Below, piece by piece: positions 36,969 to 47,561 of a stretch of DNA of 64,000 nt. How positions within the stretch are numbered: the stretch's first letter is position 1; the number at the start of each line of letters is the position of its first letter. The DNA lies in contig DXMW01000030.1 of NCBI GenBank assembly GCA_019414045.1, positions 61,011 through 125,010 on the forward strand. Reading direction: 5' to 3'. The position numbers and the translations under genes were made by a program. This DNA comes from Collinsella sp. (lineage in GTDB: Bacteria > Actinomycetota > Coriobacteriia > Coriobacteriales > Coriobacteriaceae). The notes under the pieces were generated by a model that was not told where the DNA came from, did no database searches, and worked only from the letters and a program-made list of their open reading frames with translations.

Positions 36969-38918
36969 CTAGAGTTCGCAGGCCACCTTGTAGCCGTCGC
37001 CGATGGCGTCGCGGATGTTGCCGCACTTCTGGGCATCGCCCAGCACGTGGGTGGAGACACCAGCAGCGGCAAGGTCGTCGGCAAGCTTGGTATTGGGACG
37101 ATAGCCCATGGCAAGCACCAGCGTATCGGCATCGGCGATGGTGTGGATCTGGCCATCCTTTTCGTACGAGATGGTGTCCTCGGTGATCTCGGTCACCTTG
37201 GCCTCGGTCAGCACGTGAACGCCCTTGGAGAGCATGCGCGTGATGAGCACCGCGCGACCGGCGCCGCCCTCGTTAGCGGCAAGCGTCTTGGTCATCTCGA
37301 TAACGGTGACATCGCGATTGGCCGGCGACAGGTCGTTGACCAACGGGGCCAGGTAATCGGCCGTCTCGCAGCCGACGGTGCCGCCGCCCACGATGACAAT
37401 CTTCTTGCCCGGGAAAGCCTTGCCGCCCAGCAGGTCGTCGGCCGTCATAACCTGCTTAAAGCCCTGCATAAAGGCCGGAGCGATGGGCTCAGCGCCATAA
37501 GCCAGGACAACCTCGTAACCCGCGTAGTCGCGCTGAATGTCCTCGGCCGAGAGCTCGGTGCCAAAGACGCACGTGACGCCTGCCTCGGCCAAGCGACGGT
37601 ACTGATACTTGATCACACGCGTGAGCTCCTGCTTTGCCGGCGGAACGGCCGCAATGCGCATCTCGCCGCCCGGCTCGTCCTGCTTATCCACGAGCACTAC
37701 GTTGTGGCCACGCTTGGCGGCAATGTAGGCTGCCTCCATACCCGCAGGACCAGCACCCACGACCAGAACGTTCTTGGCCTCTGCGGCAGGCTCGTAGCCG
37801 GCCTCGTCGCGCTCCACGTCCGGGTTGACGGTGCAGGAGATACGCTTGCCGAACATAATGCCGTTCAGGCAGCGCAGGCAGCCGATGCAGGGACGGATCT
37901 CGTCGGCGTTGCCGGCAGCCGCTTTGTTGCAGAACTCGGCATCGCACAGATTGGCACGGCCCATCATGCAGATGTCGGCAGCACCGTCCTCGATCAGCTC
38001 CTCGGCAATCCATGCCTCGTTGATGCGGCCGACCGTGGCAACGGGAATATTCACATGCTTTTTGATCTCGCGCGAGCAGGCGGCGTGCGAGGCCTGCTGC
38101 GTACCGGCGGCGGGAATGGCGGAGCCGCGCTTGATGGTAGTGCCGCCCGACACGTGGATCATGTCGACGCCGGCCTTCTCCAAGCGGCGCGAGACGTAGA
38201 TCATGTCGTTGAGGGTCAGGCCGCCATCGGTGTACTCGTCGCCCGAGATACGGACGTCGATGATGAAGTCCTTGCCGCAGCGCTCGCGAATCTCGGCGAT
38301 GACCTCGAGCAAGAAGCGCATGCGGGCGTCGAGCGAGCCGCCGTACTCGTCGGTACGCTTGTTGTAGAGCGGGGTCAAAAAGCCGCCGAGCATGCCGTGG
38401 GCGTGCGCCGCATGGACCTCGACGCCATCGACGCCGGCCTTCTGCATGCGCACGGCAGCGTCGCCAAACTGATGCGTGAGCTCGTGGATCTCGTCGACCG
38501 TGATGGGGCGCGGCGCCTCGCGGGCATAGGACGGCCCCACAAAGGACGGAGCGATCAGGCGCGGCGTACCCGGAATGTTAAAGGCCATGTAGGCGGGATG
38601 GAAGAGCTGCGGCATGATCTTGCAGCCATACTCGTGGACGGCCGCGGCGAGCTTTTCCCAGCCGGGGATAAACGTGTCGTCGTAGCAGCACATGTCGCCC
38701 GGCAGATAGGTATAGGTGGGCTCAACCGTTACGACCTCGGTGATGATCAGGCCCACGCCGCCCTTGGCACGGGCGCGGTAATGGTCGACCAGATCGTCGG
38801 TCACATAGCCGTGGTCGGCCAGGTTGGTGGACACCGGCGGCATAAAGACGCGGTTCTTGACCTCGGTCGTACCGACCTTGATCGGGCTAAAGAGCATCGG
38901 GTAGGAGGAGGACTCCAT
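36969..38918 (-). CDS. FMN/4Fe-4S/FAD oxidoreductase of the 2,4-dienoyl-CoA reductase (old yellow enzyme) type
   Basis: This 649-residue enzyme has an N-terminal TIM barrel binding FMN (about 5-345; PLYNKRTDEYGGSLDARMRF, VDGVEVHAAHAHGMLG), iron-sulfur cysteines CIGCLRC and ISC at about 350-370, and a C-terminal FAD/NAD(P) domain (VLVVGAGPAGMEAA; KIVIVGGGTVGCETA). Family members reduce enoates, enals, dienoyl-CoA, bile acid or plant-derived alkenes anaerobically; the substrate here is not readable. The start at 38918 has AAGGAA upstream. A GntR regulator follows; kdpC lies upstream but is a separate unit. Confidence 0.92.
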   Translation of the reverse strand: MESSSYPMLFSPIKVGTTEVKNRVFMPPVSTNLADHGYVTDDLVDHYRARAKGGVGLIITEVVTVEPTYTYLPGDMCCYDDTFIPGWEKLAAAVHEYGCKIMPQLFHPAYMAFNIPGTPRLIAPSFVGPSYAREAPRPITVDEIHELTHQFGDAAVRMQKAGVDGVEVHAAHAHGMLGGFLTPLYNKRTDEYGGSLDARMRFLLEVIAEIRERCGKDFIIDVRISGDEYTDGGLTLNDMIYVSRRLEKAGVDMIHVSGGTTIKRGSAIPAAGTQQASHAACSREIKKHVNIPVATVGRINEAWIAEELIEDGAADICMMGRANLCDAEFCNKAAAGNADEIRPCIGCLRCLNGIMFGKRISCTVNPDVERDEAGYEPAAEAKNVLVVGAGPAGMEAAYIAAKRGHNVVLVDKQDEPGGEMRIAAVPPAKQELTRVIKYQYRRLAEAGVTCVFGTELSAEDIQRDYAGYEVVLAYGAEPIAPAFMQGFKQVMTADDLLGGKAFPGKKIVIVGGGTVGCETADYLAPLVNDLSPANRDVTVIEMTKTLAANEGGAGRAVLITRMLSKGVHVLTEAKVTEITEDTISYEKDGQIHTIADADTLVLAMGYRPNTKLADDLAAAGVSTHVLGDAQKCGNIRDAIGDGYKVACEL

Positions 38919-39028
38919 GCAGGCTTCCTTTCGTTTGAGCCGCTCGGCGGCAGTTACTAACGTACTTATCGTATCAGCAACCGCGCAGCACCCAACCGCA
39001 CGCGCTTCTCCAACTTCTGCTCTACCCA

Positions 39029-39146
39029 AAAAAAGTTGCGGTGGAATACGGAGTAGATAAGGCCTTTGACAGCCAAAACGGTCCGTATTTCACCGCAATT
39101 GATGGGCGGGATGGAGTTAGAGGCCCAGGTAGGCAATCATGCCCTC
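39029..39146 (+). repeat. 118-bp direct repeat, left copy (kdp flank), with terminator
   Basis: About 92% identical, without gaps, to 47444-47561 in the same orientation. Inside it, TTGCGGTGGAATACGG (39036-39051) pairs with CCGTATTTCACCGCAA (39083-39098), followed on the minus strand by CTTTTTTT, so it should terminate kdpC transcription. The right part encodes a minus-strand gene end GMIAYLGL followed by a stop. Confidence 0.92.
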
Positions 39147-39163
39147 ATCCGCCACCCCCTCAC

Positions 39164-39754
39164 CTACAGCGCGCCGTCCAGCATAAGGTTCACCTTGAGC
39201 ACGTTGACCGTGGGCTCGCCGAAGACGCCCAGGAATCGGCCCTTGGTGCACTGGGCGATGATGTCGCGCACCTCGCCTTCGCTCTTGCCCGTGGCCTTCG
39301 CCAGGCGCGGTACCTGGTACTCGGCGGCATCGGGGGAGATCTCGGGGTCGAGCCCTGAGCCGGAACACGTCACCAGGTCGACGGGCACGGCATCCATGCC
39401 GGCGTCGGGGTTGGAGGCGCGAATCTTCTCGACGCGCGCGTCCACAAGCTGCCGGTACTCCTCACTCGCCGGAGACAGGTTGGACGGGGCACCATACGCC
39501 ATGGGCTCGCCGTCTTCGCCTTCGACAATTGACACGTTCTGGATACGACCCCACATGTGGGCTTCGTCATCGAAGTTCTGGCCGATGAGCTCGGAACCCA
39601 CAACCTTGCCGTCGACCTTGATGAGCGAACCGTTCGCCTGATACGGGAATGCAACCTGAACGATGCCGGTCACGACGAGCGTGTATCCCAGGCCGCAGAC
39701 GATGGTAAACAACGCGAACACGCCAAGTGCGCGCGGTGCGATACCTTTGAACAT
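39164..39754 (-). CDS. kdpC: Potassium-transporting ATPase subunit C
   Basis: KdpC (196 residues) is the single-span partner that stabilises KdpFABC. A TM helix lies at about 10-34, then SLIKVDGKVVGSELIGQNF, the family landmark (normally with xLIGQxF), and later TCSGSGLDPEISPDAA, also standard. GGAGG precedes the ATG at 39754. It follows kdpB by 12 bp. The stop is 18 bp from the left 118-bp repeat. Confidence 0.96.
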   Translation of the reverse strand: MFKGIAPRALGVFALFTIVCGLGYTLVVTGIVQVAFPYQANGSLIKVDGKVVGSELIGQNFDDEAHMWGRIQNVSIVEGEDGEPMAYGAPSNLSPASEEYRQLVDARVEKIRASNPDAGMDAVPVDLVTCSGSGLDPEISPDAAEYQVPRLAKATGKSEGEVRDIIAQCTKGRFLGVFGEPTVNVLKVNLMLDGAL

Positions 39755-39766
39755 ACAAACCTCCGT

Positions 39767-41827
39767 CTACATCATGCCAATGCCGAACAAGGCCAGCAGC
39801 ATGTCGATAATCTTGATGAATACGAACGGCGCCACGATACCGCCCAGACCCCACACCAGCAGGTTGTGGGTCAGCAGCTGTCCGGACGGGACCTCGCGGT
39901 ACTTAACGCCCTTGAGAGCCGCCGGAATTAGCGCGACGATGACCAGCGCGTTGTAGATGATGGCGGACAGCACGGCCGTCAACGGGTTGGTGAGGCCCAG
40001 GATGTTGAGGGCGCCCAGTCCCGAATAGATCGGCGAGAACAGGGCCGGGATGATAGCGAAGTACTTCGCCACGTCGTTGGCCACCGAGAAGGTCGTGAGC
40101 GAGCCGCGGGTCATGAGCAGCTGCTTGCCAATACGCACGACCTCGATGAGCTTGGTGGGGCTGGAGTCGAGGTCGACCATGTTACCGGCCTCCTTGGCAG
40201 CCTGGGTGCCCGTGTTCATGGCCACGGCGACGTCGGCCTGGGCCAGAGCGGGCGCGTCGTTGGTGCCGTCGCCGGTCATGGCGACCAGGTGGCCCTCACG
40301 CTGGAACTCGCGGATCTTCTCGAGCTTGCCTTCAGGGGTGGCCTCGGCCAGGAAGTCGTCAACGCCGGCCTCGGCGGCGATTGCCGCGGCGGTGAGCGGA
40401 TTGTCGCCCGTCACCATGATGGTCTTGATGCCCATGCGGCGCAGGTCGGCGAACTTCTCCTTAACGCCGGACTTGATGATGTCCTTGAGGTACACAACGC
40501 CCAGCACGCGGCAGTTCTTGGTCACGACCAGCGGGGTGCCGCCGGCCTTGGCGATGCGCTCGACGGCCTCGTCGCACTCCTGGGAGAACACGCCGCCGGC
40601 TGCCTCCACATAGGTGCGCACGGAATCGGCAGCGCCCTTGCGGATCTCATTGCCCTCGTAGTTCACGCCGGACATACGCGTTGCCGCGGTGAACGGGATG
40701 AACTCCATACCCTTATCCTCGAGCGTGCGGCCGCGCAGACCGAACTGCTCCTTGGCGAGCACGACGATGGAACGGCCCTCGGGGGTCTCGTCGGCCAGCG
40801 AGGAAAGCTGGGCGGCATCGGCCAGCTCCGCGGGATCGACGCCGTCGACCGGGATGAACTCGGCGGCTTGGCGGTTACCCAGGGTGATGGTGCCGGTCTT
40901 GTCGAGCATGAGGATGTCGACGTCGCCGGCGGCCTCGATGGCGCGGCCGGACATGGCCAGCACGTTGGCCTCGTTCAGACGGCTCATGCCGGCGATGCCG
41001 ATGGCGGACAGAAGGGCGCCGATGGTAGTGGGAGCCAGGCACACGAGCAGCGCCACGAGCGTGGTCACGGCCGTGGGGTTGACTATGTCGTTAAGACCGA
41101 CCGAGAAGCAGGAGTAACAATACAGGGCCAGCGTGACCAGGATAAAGACGATGGAGAGGGCCACCAGGAAGATCTCCAGAGCGATCTCGTTAGGGGTCTT
41201 CTTGCGCACGGCACCCTCGACCATCGCGATCATCTTGTCCAGGAAGCTCTGGCCGGGCTCACTGGAGATCTTGACGATAATCCAGTCGGACAGCACCGTG
41301 GTACCGCCGGTAACGGCAGAGCGGTCGCCGCCGGCCTCGCGGACCACGGGGGCGGACTCGCCGGTGATGGCGGACTCGTCAACGGAGGCAGCGCCCTCGA
41401 TGACGTCGCCGTCGCCGGGAATCTGCTCGCCGGCGCGTACGATCACCAGGTCGCCGCGCGTGAGCTCGGTGCCGGGAACGACGGTGAAGTGCTCCTTGTC
41501 CTCAACGGACTCGATGCGATGGGCCTCGACATCCTTCTTGGCCGCACGCAGGGAATCGGCCTGAGCCTTACCGCGGCCCTCGGCAAGCGCCTCGGCGAAG
41601 TTCGAGAACAGGTCGGTGAGCCACAGGATGACCGCGATGGCGACCACATAGTAGGTGGGCACACCCGCGTCCTGCACACCGAAAATGGAAGCGACGGCCA
41701 GGACGGAGGTCATGACGGCTGAAAGCCACACCAGGAACATGACCGGGTTTTGAATCTGGACGCGAGGGTCCAGCTTGGCAAACGAGTCGCGGACCGCGCG
41801 GCCCATCATGTCTTTTTGCATAGTCAT
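39767..41827 (-). CDS. kdpB: Potassium-transporting ATPase subunit B (P-type ATPase)
   Basis: KdpB is the ATP-hydrolysing subunit (686 residues). It shows the phosphorylation site [10 protein letters not shown], the actuator SGES-type motif [18 protein letters not shown] and [20 protein letters not shown], and [18 protein letters not shown] in the membrane domain. All the expected P-type motifs are intact. The start was placed at 41827, with AAGGAGGG 9-10 bp upstream; a second ATG 6 bp later is possible. The order is kdpF-A-B-C. Confidence 0.97.
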   Translation of the reverse strand: MTMQKDMMGRAVRDSFAKLDPRVQIQNPVMFLVWLSAVMTSVLAVASIFGVQDAGVPTYYVVAIAVILWLTDLFSNFAEALAEGRGKAQADSLRAAKKDVEAHRIESVEDKEHFTVVPGTELTRGDLVIVRAGEQIPGDGDVIEGAASVDESAITGESAPVVREAGGDRSAVTGGTTVLSDWIIVKISSEPGQSFLDKMIAMVEGAVRKKTPNEIALEIFLVALSIVFILVTLALYCYSCFSVGLNDIVNPTAVTTLVALLVCLAPTTIGALLSAIGIAGMSRLNEANVLAMSGRAIEAAGDVDILMLDKTGTITLGNRQAAEFIPVDGVDPAELADAAQLSSLADETPEGRSIVVLAKEQFGLRGRTLEDKGMEFIPFTAATRMSGVNYEGNEIRKGAADSVRTYVEAAGGVFSQECDEAVERIAKAGGTPLVVTKNCRVLGVVYLKDIIKSGVKEKFADLRRMGIKTIMVTGDNPLTAAAIAAEAGVDDFLAEATPEGKLEKIREFQREGHLVAMTGDGTNDAPALAQADVAVAMNTGTQAAKEAGNMVDLDSSPTKLIEVVRIGKQLLMTRGSLTTFSVANDVAKYFAIIPALFSPIYSGLGALNILGLTNPLTAVLSAIIYNALVIVALIPAALKGVKYREVPSGQLLTHNLLVWGLGGIVAPFVFIKIIDMLLALFGIGMM

Positions 41828-41843
41828 AAATCTGCGCCCTCCT

Positions 41844-43667
41844 TTACGCAATCATCTGGAAGAACTCGGCAACGGGGCCAAGCGCCAGGGCCGGGAAGAA
41901 GCTCAGGGCACCGATCAGCAGAACGATGAACACGAGCAGGAATACGAACATGCCGTTGGTGGTAGACAGGGTACCGGCGCTCTCGGCGACCTTACCCTTC
42001 TTGGCCAGCGAGCCGGCGATAGCCAGCGTACCGATGATGGGCATGAAGCGGGCGAACAGCATCTCGAGGCCGAGCATGACGTTGATCCAGGGAATGTTGC
42101 AGTTCATACCTGCAAACGCCGAGCCGTTGTTGCCGCCGCATGAGGTGAAGGCATACAGCACCTCGGAGAAGCCATGCGCCCCGCCGTTGGAGAGCTGGTC
42201 GGCAAGACCGGGCACCATGCAGGCGATGGCCGAGCACACCAGAATGGCAAACGGAGTTGCCAGGCACAGGACAACTGCCCAGCGCATCTCGCCCGGCTCG
42301 ATCTTCTTGCCCAGGAACTCGGGCGTGCGGCCGACCATAAGGCCGGCGATGAACACTGTGAGGATGGCGAAGCCGATCATGCCGTACAGGCCGCAGCCCA
42401 CGCCGCCGAAGACGACCTCGCCCAGAGCCATCTGGAGCATCTGGACAAAACCGCCCAGCGGGGTGTAGGAGTCGTGCATGGAGTTAACCGAGCCGTTGGA
42501 AGCGGCGGTGGTGTAAGCCGACCACGTGGAGGAGGTGGCGATACCGAAGCGGCTCTCCTTGCCCTCCATGTTGCCGCCGGCCTGGCCGTCGGTCATCTCG
42601 ATATTGACCGCTCCGCCATCGGCCAGCTGCGGGGTGCCCGCATGCTCGTTAACGGCGATGATGCCGGTAAAGACCACGAGCAGGATAAGCATCGCCGCGA
42701 AGATGGCCTTGCCCTGCTTGGTGTTCTTGACGCCGATACCGAAGGTGAAGCAGCAGGCGGCCGGGATCAGCAGCAGGCTGGTCATCTCGATGATGTTGGT
42801 GAAGGCACTGGGGTTCTCATACGGATGGGCTGAGTTCACGCCGAAGAAGCCGCCGCCGTTGGTGCCGGACTGCTTGATGGCGACCTGAGGAGCCGCGGGA
42901 CCCTGGGGCAGGAACTGCTCGGTGACCACGCGCGCACCCTCGACAACCTTGCCGTCGACCTTGACCGTATCGCCCTCGATCTGGGCGCCGTCGATGACGC
43001 TCCAGCCGCCGTCTGCATTAGGCTGGACAGCGACGGGCTCTACGAGCTCAGCCTTCTGAGCCGGCTGGAAGTTGGAGATGACGCCACCGGCAGCCAGGCA
43101 GATGCCGAACACGAGGTTCAGCGGGATGAGCACATACAGGACGGTGCGGGTGAGGTCGACCCAGAAGGAACCCAGACCCTGCTCCTTGACCTGACGGAAG
43201 CCGCGGATCAGCGCGAACATGACCGCAATACCGGTGCCGGCGGACAAGAAGTTCTGCACGGTGAGGCCCATGAACTGCACAAGGTAGGACAGGGTGGTCT
43301 CACCGGAATAGGATTGCCAATTGGTGTTGGTTATGAAGGAAGCGGCCGTATTGAACGACAGGTCCCATGACACACCCGGCAGGTGCTGGGGATTGCCTGG
43401 CAAGAAGGGCTGAAGCGCTTGGAGTGCCACAAGGGCCACGAGGCCGATCCCCGAAAAGACCAGCACGCTCGCCAGATAGCGCCTACACCCCATCTGCTCT
43501 GCCGCGTCGATGCGAAGCAGACGATAGACGCCACGCTCCACAGGAGCAATCACAGGCGACAGGAACGTATGCTCGCCATCCATGATATGGGCCATGAACC
43601 GACCGAGCGGAACGGCCAGGACGACGAGCACGGCAAAGTACAAGATGTACTGAATCGCAGCGTCCAT
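41844..43667 (-). CDS. kdpA: Potassium-transporting ATPase subunit A (K+ channel-like)
   Basis: KdpA binds and passes K+ (607 residues, about 10 membrane helices). It carries the four degenerate filter regions of the superfamily, such as [38 protein letters not shown] and [13 protein letters not shown]. Length is close to typical (about 560-600). The ATG at 43667 follows the kdpF stop by 3 bp; the nearest AGGAG is inside kdpF, about 16 bp away, so coupling with kdpF is likely. Confidence 0.97.
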   Translation of the reverse strand: MDAAIQYILYFAVLVVLAVPLGRFMAHIMDGEHTFLSPVIAPVERGVYRLLRIDAAEQMGCRRYLASVLVFSGIGLVALVALQALQPFLPGNPQHLPGVSWDLSFNTAASFITNTNWQSYSGETTLSYLVQFMGLTVQNFLSAGTGIAVMFALIRGFRQVKEQGLGSFWVDLTRTVLYVLIPLNLVFGICLAAGGVISNFQPAQKAELVEPVAVQPNADGGWSVIDGAQIEGDTVKVDGKVVEGARVVTEQFLPQGPAAPQVAIKQSGTNGGGFFGVNSAHPYENPSAFTNIIEMTSLLLIPAACCFTFGIGVKNTKQGKAIFAAMLILLVVFTGIIAVNEHAGTPQLADGGAVNIEMTDGQAGGNMEGKESRFGIATSSTWSAYTTAASNGSVNSMHDSYTPLGGFVQMLQMALGEVVFGGVGCGLYGMIGFAILTVFIAGLMVGRTPEFLGKKIEPGEMRWAVVLCLATPFAILVCSAIACMVPGLADQLSNGGAHGFSEVLYAFTSCGGNNGSAFAGMNCNIPWINVMLGLEMLFARFMPIIGTLAIAGSLAKKGKVAESAGTLSTTNGMFVFLLVFIVLLIGALSFFPALALGPVAEFFQMIA

Positions 43668-43670
43668 AGT

Positions 43671-43757
43671 TTACGAATCACTCCTCATCAGAATGTAGAT
43701 GTAATAGATAAGGAGTCCGATGCAGACGACTCCGATAATGGGAATGAGGATGTCCAT
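43671..43757 (-). CDS. kdpF: KdpF small membrane subunit
   Basis: A 28-residue single-helix peptide (MDILIPIIGVVCIGLLIYYI and a short basic end) with GAAAGGGG upstream, directly before kdpA. KdpF binds between KdpA and KdpB and stabilises the complex. The same frame can be read further up to 43865, but the ribosome site supports the short form. Confidence 0.9.
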   Translation of the reverse strand: MDILIPIIGVVCIGLLIYYIYILMRSDS

Positions 43758-44000
43758 TACCGCCCCTTTCACGCGCGGTCCGATGTCTCGGACGCCTGCT
43801 CCCGCAAGCGCCTGGGGACAGTAAACGCTTCTAGAGATTAAAGAGGCGTGAGGGCCGGGGCTCACGACCTTAAGATGCCGTAAAGATGCAGGTAGAAAGC
43901 ACTATTGCGGCTGCAGTGCGCCTATACTCGACCTCGCGAGCATACAGTGGCGTCCTCACCGCGTATGCACGCATGGACAACGTTTCAGAAAGGCTACGCT
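43758..44000. promoter_or_regulatory. Divergent kdpF/kdpD control region
   Basis: AAGATGC occurs twice, 11 bp apart (43872-43878 and 43883-43889), which is the one-turn direct repeat expected for an OmpR-type regulator such as KdpE. TATACT (43923-43928) is a good -10 for kdpD, with no matching -35, so activation is likely. I could not fix the kdpF promoter; TTTACT on the minus strand near 43825 is one option. Confidence 0.45.
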
Positions 44001-46736
44001 ATGCAGCGCGACGCATCGGACACTCGCGTCAATCCAGACCTCATCCTCAAGGCAATTGAGAAAGACGAGGTCGCCGATGACGCCCGAACCAGCCGGGGAC
44101 ACCTCAAGATTTTCTTTGGCTACGCTGCTGGTGCAGGCAAAACCTATGCGATGCTTCAAGCCGCCCACGCCGCCAAGCGGCGAGGTGTCGACGTCGTCGC
44201 GGGATACATCGAGCCGCACGAACGTCCGGCAACTGCCCATCTTGCACAAGGGCTTGAGAACGTGCCCTGTAAACTCATCGAGCACAACGGCATTGCGCTC
44301 AGCGAGTTCGATCTAGATGCGGCTATCGAACGCGCCCCTCAGCTCATCCTTGTCGACGAGCTCGCCCATACGAATGCGCCGGGGTCTCGCCACGACAAAC
44401 GCTATCAAGACGTCGAGGAACTTCTACATGCAGGCATCGACGTCTATACGACCGTAAACGTTCAGCATATCGAGAGCCTAAACGACATGGTTGCATCCAT
44501 CACCGGCGTTGTCGTGAGCGAACGAATCCCCGACCGTATCTTCGATGATGCCGACCAGGTCGAGCTCGTCGACATAGAGCCCGAAGACCTACTTGAGCGC
44601 CTTCGCGCCGGCCTCGTCTACCGTCCCGCACAAGCCGACCGAGCGCAACAGCATTTTTTTACCGTCGAAAACCTCACCGCACTCCGAGAAATCGCGCTGC
44701 GCCGCTGCGCCGATCGCACCGGCCACCTCACAGACGCCGCACGCGTGCTGGGAAACCGTGACTACTACACCAAGGAGCGTATCTTAGTCTGTGTCTCCCC
44801 GGCGCCGACCAATCCCCGCATCGTCCGTGCCGCCGCACGCATGGCGAAAGCGTTTCGCAGCGAGCTCGTCGCCCTGTTCGTAGAAAGCCCGCGCACGCAA
44901 GCCATGAGCGATGATGAGCGCGCCAAGCTTGCAGCCAATATCGCCCTAGCCGAGCAGCTCGGAGCACATATGGAAACCGTCTATGGCGACGACGTCGCGT
45001 TTCAGATCTCCGAGTTCGCGCGCCTGTCGGGTATTTCGAAGATCGTCATGGGGCGCACGGGCGAGCACAGCAGCGTCCGTCAGGCCCTCTTTGGCCGCAA
45101 ATCTCTCGTAGAACAGCTCATAACATTCGCCCCGAACCTCGACATTTACATCATTCCAGACCAGTCGACTCCGCCCTCCCGACCCAAAGGACGCCGCCAT
45201 GCGCTCGCCCTGCAGCCGCCCAGCAGCCGTGACGTGCTTCGCACGCTGGCCCTCTCTCTTGTCGCCACGGCGATCGGCACGGCTTTCCGCCATCTGGGAT
45301 TTGCCGATTCCAGCATCATATCCCTCTATATCCTCACGGCCCTGCTGACCGCCGTCACCACGACGGGGCGTATCTGCACGATCGTATCGAGCGTGCTCTC
45401 TGTAGTGCTTTACAACTTCTGCTTCGTCACGCCTCTGTTTTCGCTCGCCAGCTACGACCGAAGCTATCTGGTCACGTTCGGCATCATGTTCGCTACCGCT
45501 ATGGTCGCCGGCGAGTTAACTGCGCGCATCGCCGACAATGCCCGCACCTCCGCCGAGAACGCATTCAAAACGCGCGTACTCCTCGAAACGAACCAGCTCT
45601 TACAGCAAGCCCATAGCGCGGAGGAGTGCGCCCGCGTCGCCATGAACCAACTCATCAAACTGCTAAAACTCGACGTGGTCTTCTACACCGCCGAACACGG
45701 CACGCTCGGCAAGACGCTCTATGAGTCCGCTGGCACCGAAAACCGATCCGCGTCGCTGCTCACCGACTACGAGCGCGCCGTTGCAACCTGGACCTACACC
45801 AACAACAAGCGCGCGGGCGCAAGCACGCGGACCCTGCCTGAGGCGCGCTGCCTCTACCTCGCGGTTCGCACCGGCGACAAGGTATTCGGTGTCATCGGCA
45901 TCGACCTGGAGGGGCGCGAGATCGAAGCCTTCGAGCATTCGATCGTCCTATCTATCGTAGGCGAATGCGCCTTGGCGCTCGAAAGCGACCGGGCGGCGCA
46001 AGAGCGCGAAGAGGCTGCGGTCTTGGCGAAAAACGAGCAGCTGCGCGCCAACCTTTTGCGCTCCATCGGCCACGATTTGAGGACACCCCTCACGGCTATA
46101 TCCGGATCTGCGGCAATCCTTCGGAAGAGCGACGAGAAGCTCAGCCTCGAACAACGCTGCGATCTTGCCGATGCCATCTACGACGACTCCCTCTGGCTTA
46201 TCGATACCGTGGAGAACCTCCTCGCCATCACACGCGTCGAGGATGGCACCATTCGCCTCAACTTCACATCCGAGCTCATCGACGAGGTCATCGAGGCCGC
46301 CCTCAGCCATGTCGCCCAAGCATCGCATGGACGTACCGTCACCATCGAGCACACTGACGACATCCTGCTGGTACGCATCGACGTCCATCTCATCATGCAG
46401 GTGCTTACGAATCTCATCATGAACGCCTTCAAATACACGCCCGAGGACTCGACTGTCACCATCAGCGCACGTCGCGAGGGCGCGTTCGTCGTGGTGGACG
46501 TCGCAGACGATGGGCCGGGTGTGGCAGACTGCGACAAGCCTCATATCTTTGAGCGCTTCTTCACCTCACGCAATACGCGGCCCGTGGATTCGCGTCGAAG
46601 CATCGGCCTTGGGCTGTCGCTCTGCCGCTCCATCGTGGAGGCGCATGGCGGCGTCATCGAAGCTCGCGACAACCACCCCCATGGGGCCGTCTTCCGTTTT
46701 ACCCTGCCCGCCGAGGAGATCGAGATTCATGAATAA
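44001..46736 (+). CDS. kdpD: Osmosensitive K+ channel sensor histidine kinase
   Basis: KdpD (911 residues) senses K+ limitation and ionic state and phosphorylates KdpE. Its order is: KdpD domain with Walker A GYAAGAGKT (40-48) and LVDELAHTN, a universal-stress-protein domain (about 255-370), four TM helices (about 410-510), a GAF-type domain (about 535-660), the HisKA box GHDLRTPLTAISG with the phospho-His, and HATPase (NLIMNAFKYTP, VADDGPGV, GLGLSLCRS). The start at 44001 has AGAAAGG 7 bp upstream. It is divergent from kdpFABC, while in many bacteria kdpDE follows kdpC on the same strand. Confidence 0.96.
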   Translation: MQRDASDTRVNPDLILKAIEKDEVADDARTSRGHLKIFFGYAAGAGKTYAMLQAAHAAKRRGVDVVAGYIEPHERPATAHLAQGLENVPCKLIEHNGIALSEFDLDAAIERAPQLILVDELAHTNAPGSRHDKRYQDVEELLHAGIDVYTTVNVQHIESLNDMVASITGVVVSERIPDRIFDDADQVELVDIEPEDLLERLRAGLVYRPAQADRAQQHFFTVENLTALREIALRRCADRTGHLTDAARVLGNRDYYTKERILVCVSPAPTNPRIVRAAARMAKAFRSELVALFVESPRTQAMSDDERAKLAANIALAEQLGAHMETVYGDDVAFQISEFARLSGISKIVMGRTGEHSSVRQALFGRKSLVEQLITFAPNLDIYIIPDQSTPPSRPKGRRHALALQPPSSRDVLRTLALSLVATAIGTAFRHLGFADSSIISLYILTALLTAVTTTGRICTIVSSVLSVVLYNFCFVTPLFSLASYDRSYLVTFGIMFATAMVAGELTARIADNARTSAENAFKTRVLLETNQLLQQAHSAEECARVAMNQLIKLLKLDVVFYTAEHGTLGKTLYESAGTENRSASLLTDYERAVATWTYTNNKRAGASTRTLPEARCLYLAVRTGDKVFGVIGIDLEGREIEAFEHSIVLSIVGECALALESDRAAQEREEAAVLAKNEQLRANLLRSIGHDLRTPLTAISGSAAILRKSDEKLSLEQRCDLADAIYDDSLWLIDTVENLLAITRVEDGTIRLNFTSELIDEVIEAALSHVAQASHGRTVTIEHTDDILLVRIDVHLIMQVLTNLIMNAFKYTPEDSTVTISARREGAFVVVDVADDGPGVADCDKPHIFERFFTSRNTRPVDSRRSIGLGLSLCRSIVEAHGGVIEARDNHPHGAVFRFTLPAEEIEIHE

Positions 46737-47433
46737 TGCCGCTAAGCCACGCATCCTCCTGGTCGAAGATGACCTGACCGTTCAAAACCTCGTTTCGACC
46801 GCGCTTGACCTCCACGGCTATGTCGTGAGCAAGGTTTGCAACGGCCAGGCCGCCATCATGGATGCGGTGTCGCACGGCCCCAGCCTCATCATGCTCGACC
46901 TCGGCCTTCCCGACATTGACGGTATCGAGGTCATCACGAAGATCCGAAGCTGGTCGGCAGTCCCCATTATCGTCATTTCGGCGCGCACCGAAGATTCCGA
47001 CAAGATTGCAGCACTTGACGCAGGGGCAGACGACTACCTCACCAAGCCCTTTTCTGTGGATGAGTTGCTCGCGCGCGTCCGTGCGAATTTGAGGCGCTCC
47101 TCGATGGCGTCAAGCGAGTCGACAGAAGCGAGCACGTTCGACAACGGTCCGCTGCATATCGACTACGCCGCGGGATACGCGACGAAAGACGGACGCGAGC
47201 TCTCGCTCACCCCAACCGAGTACAAATTGCTCGTCCTTCTGGCGAAAAACGTCGACAAGGTGCTCACCCACACCTTCATCACCCGCGAGATATGGGGCAC
47301 GAGCTGGGACAGCGATCTGGCGAGCCTGCGCGTGTTCATGCGCACCCTGCGCAAGAAGATCGAGGCAGACCCCTCTCACCCCAAGATGATTCAGACGCAC
47401 ATGGGTGTCGGGTACCGCATGCAGCGTCTCTAG
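46729..47433 (+). CDS. kdpE: Response regulator KdpE
   Basis: KdpE (234 residues) activates kdpFABC when phosphorylated by KdpD. The receiver has acidic residues LVEDD (12-15), phospho-Asp57 in LIMLDLGLPD, and the Lys in YLTKPFSVDE. The winged-helix domain runs from about 140 and includes LTPTEYKLLVLLAKN and HMGVGYRM. The start ATG overlaps the kdpD stop by 8 bp (ATGAATAA). The right 118-bp repeat begins 10 bp past its stop. Confidence 0.96.
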   Translation: MNNAAKPRILLVEDDLTVQNLVSTALDLHGYVVSKVCNGQAAIMDAVSHGPSLIMLDLGLPDIDGIEVITKIRSWSAVPIIVISARTEDSDKIAALDAGADDYLTKPFSVDELLARVRANLRRSSMASSESTEASTFDNGPLHIDYAAGYATKDGRELSLTPTEYKLLVLLAKNVDKVLTHTFITREIWGTSWDSDLASLRVFMRTLRKKIEADPSHPKMIQTHMGVGYRMQRL

Positions 47434-47443
47434 CCCACCCCTC

Positions 47444-47561
47444 AAAAAAGTTGCGGTGGAATACGGAGTAGATAAGGCCTTTGACAGCCAAAACAGTCCG
47501 CATTTCACCGCAACTGATGAGCGGGGTGGAGTTAGAGGCCCAGGTAGCTGGTCATGCCCTC
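47444..47561 (+). repeat. 118-bp direct repeat, right copy (kdp flank)
   Basis: Aligns without gaps to 39029-39146, with about nine mismatches. The inner hairpin (TTGCGGTGGAATACGG with a weaker partner GTCCGCATTTCACCGCAAC) is kept, with CTTTTTTG following on the minus strand. Its right portion holds the end of the gene fragment at 47532-47639. Confidence 0.92.

Noticed and set aside
37047..38960. Plus-strand open frame of 637 codons opposite the flavin oxidoreductase
   Set aside because: Antisense shadow of a gene with intact FMN, Fe-S and FAD motifs.
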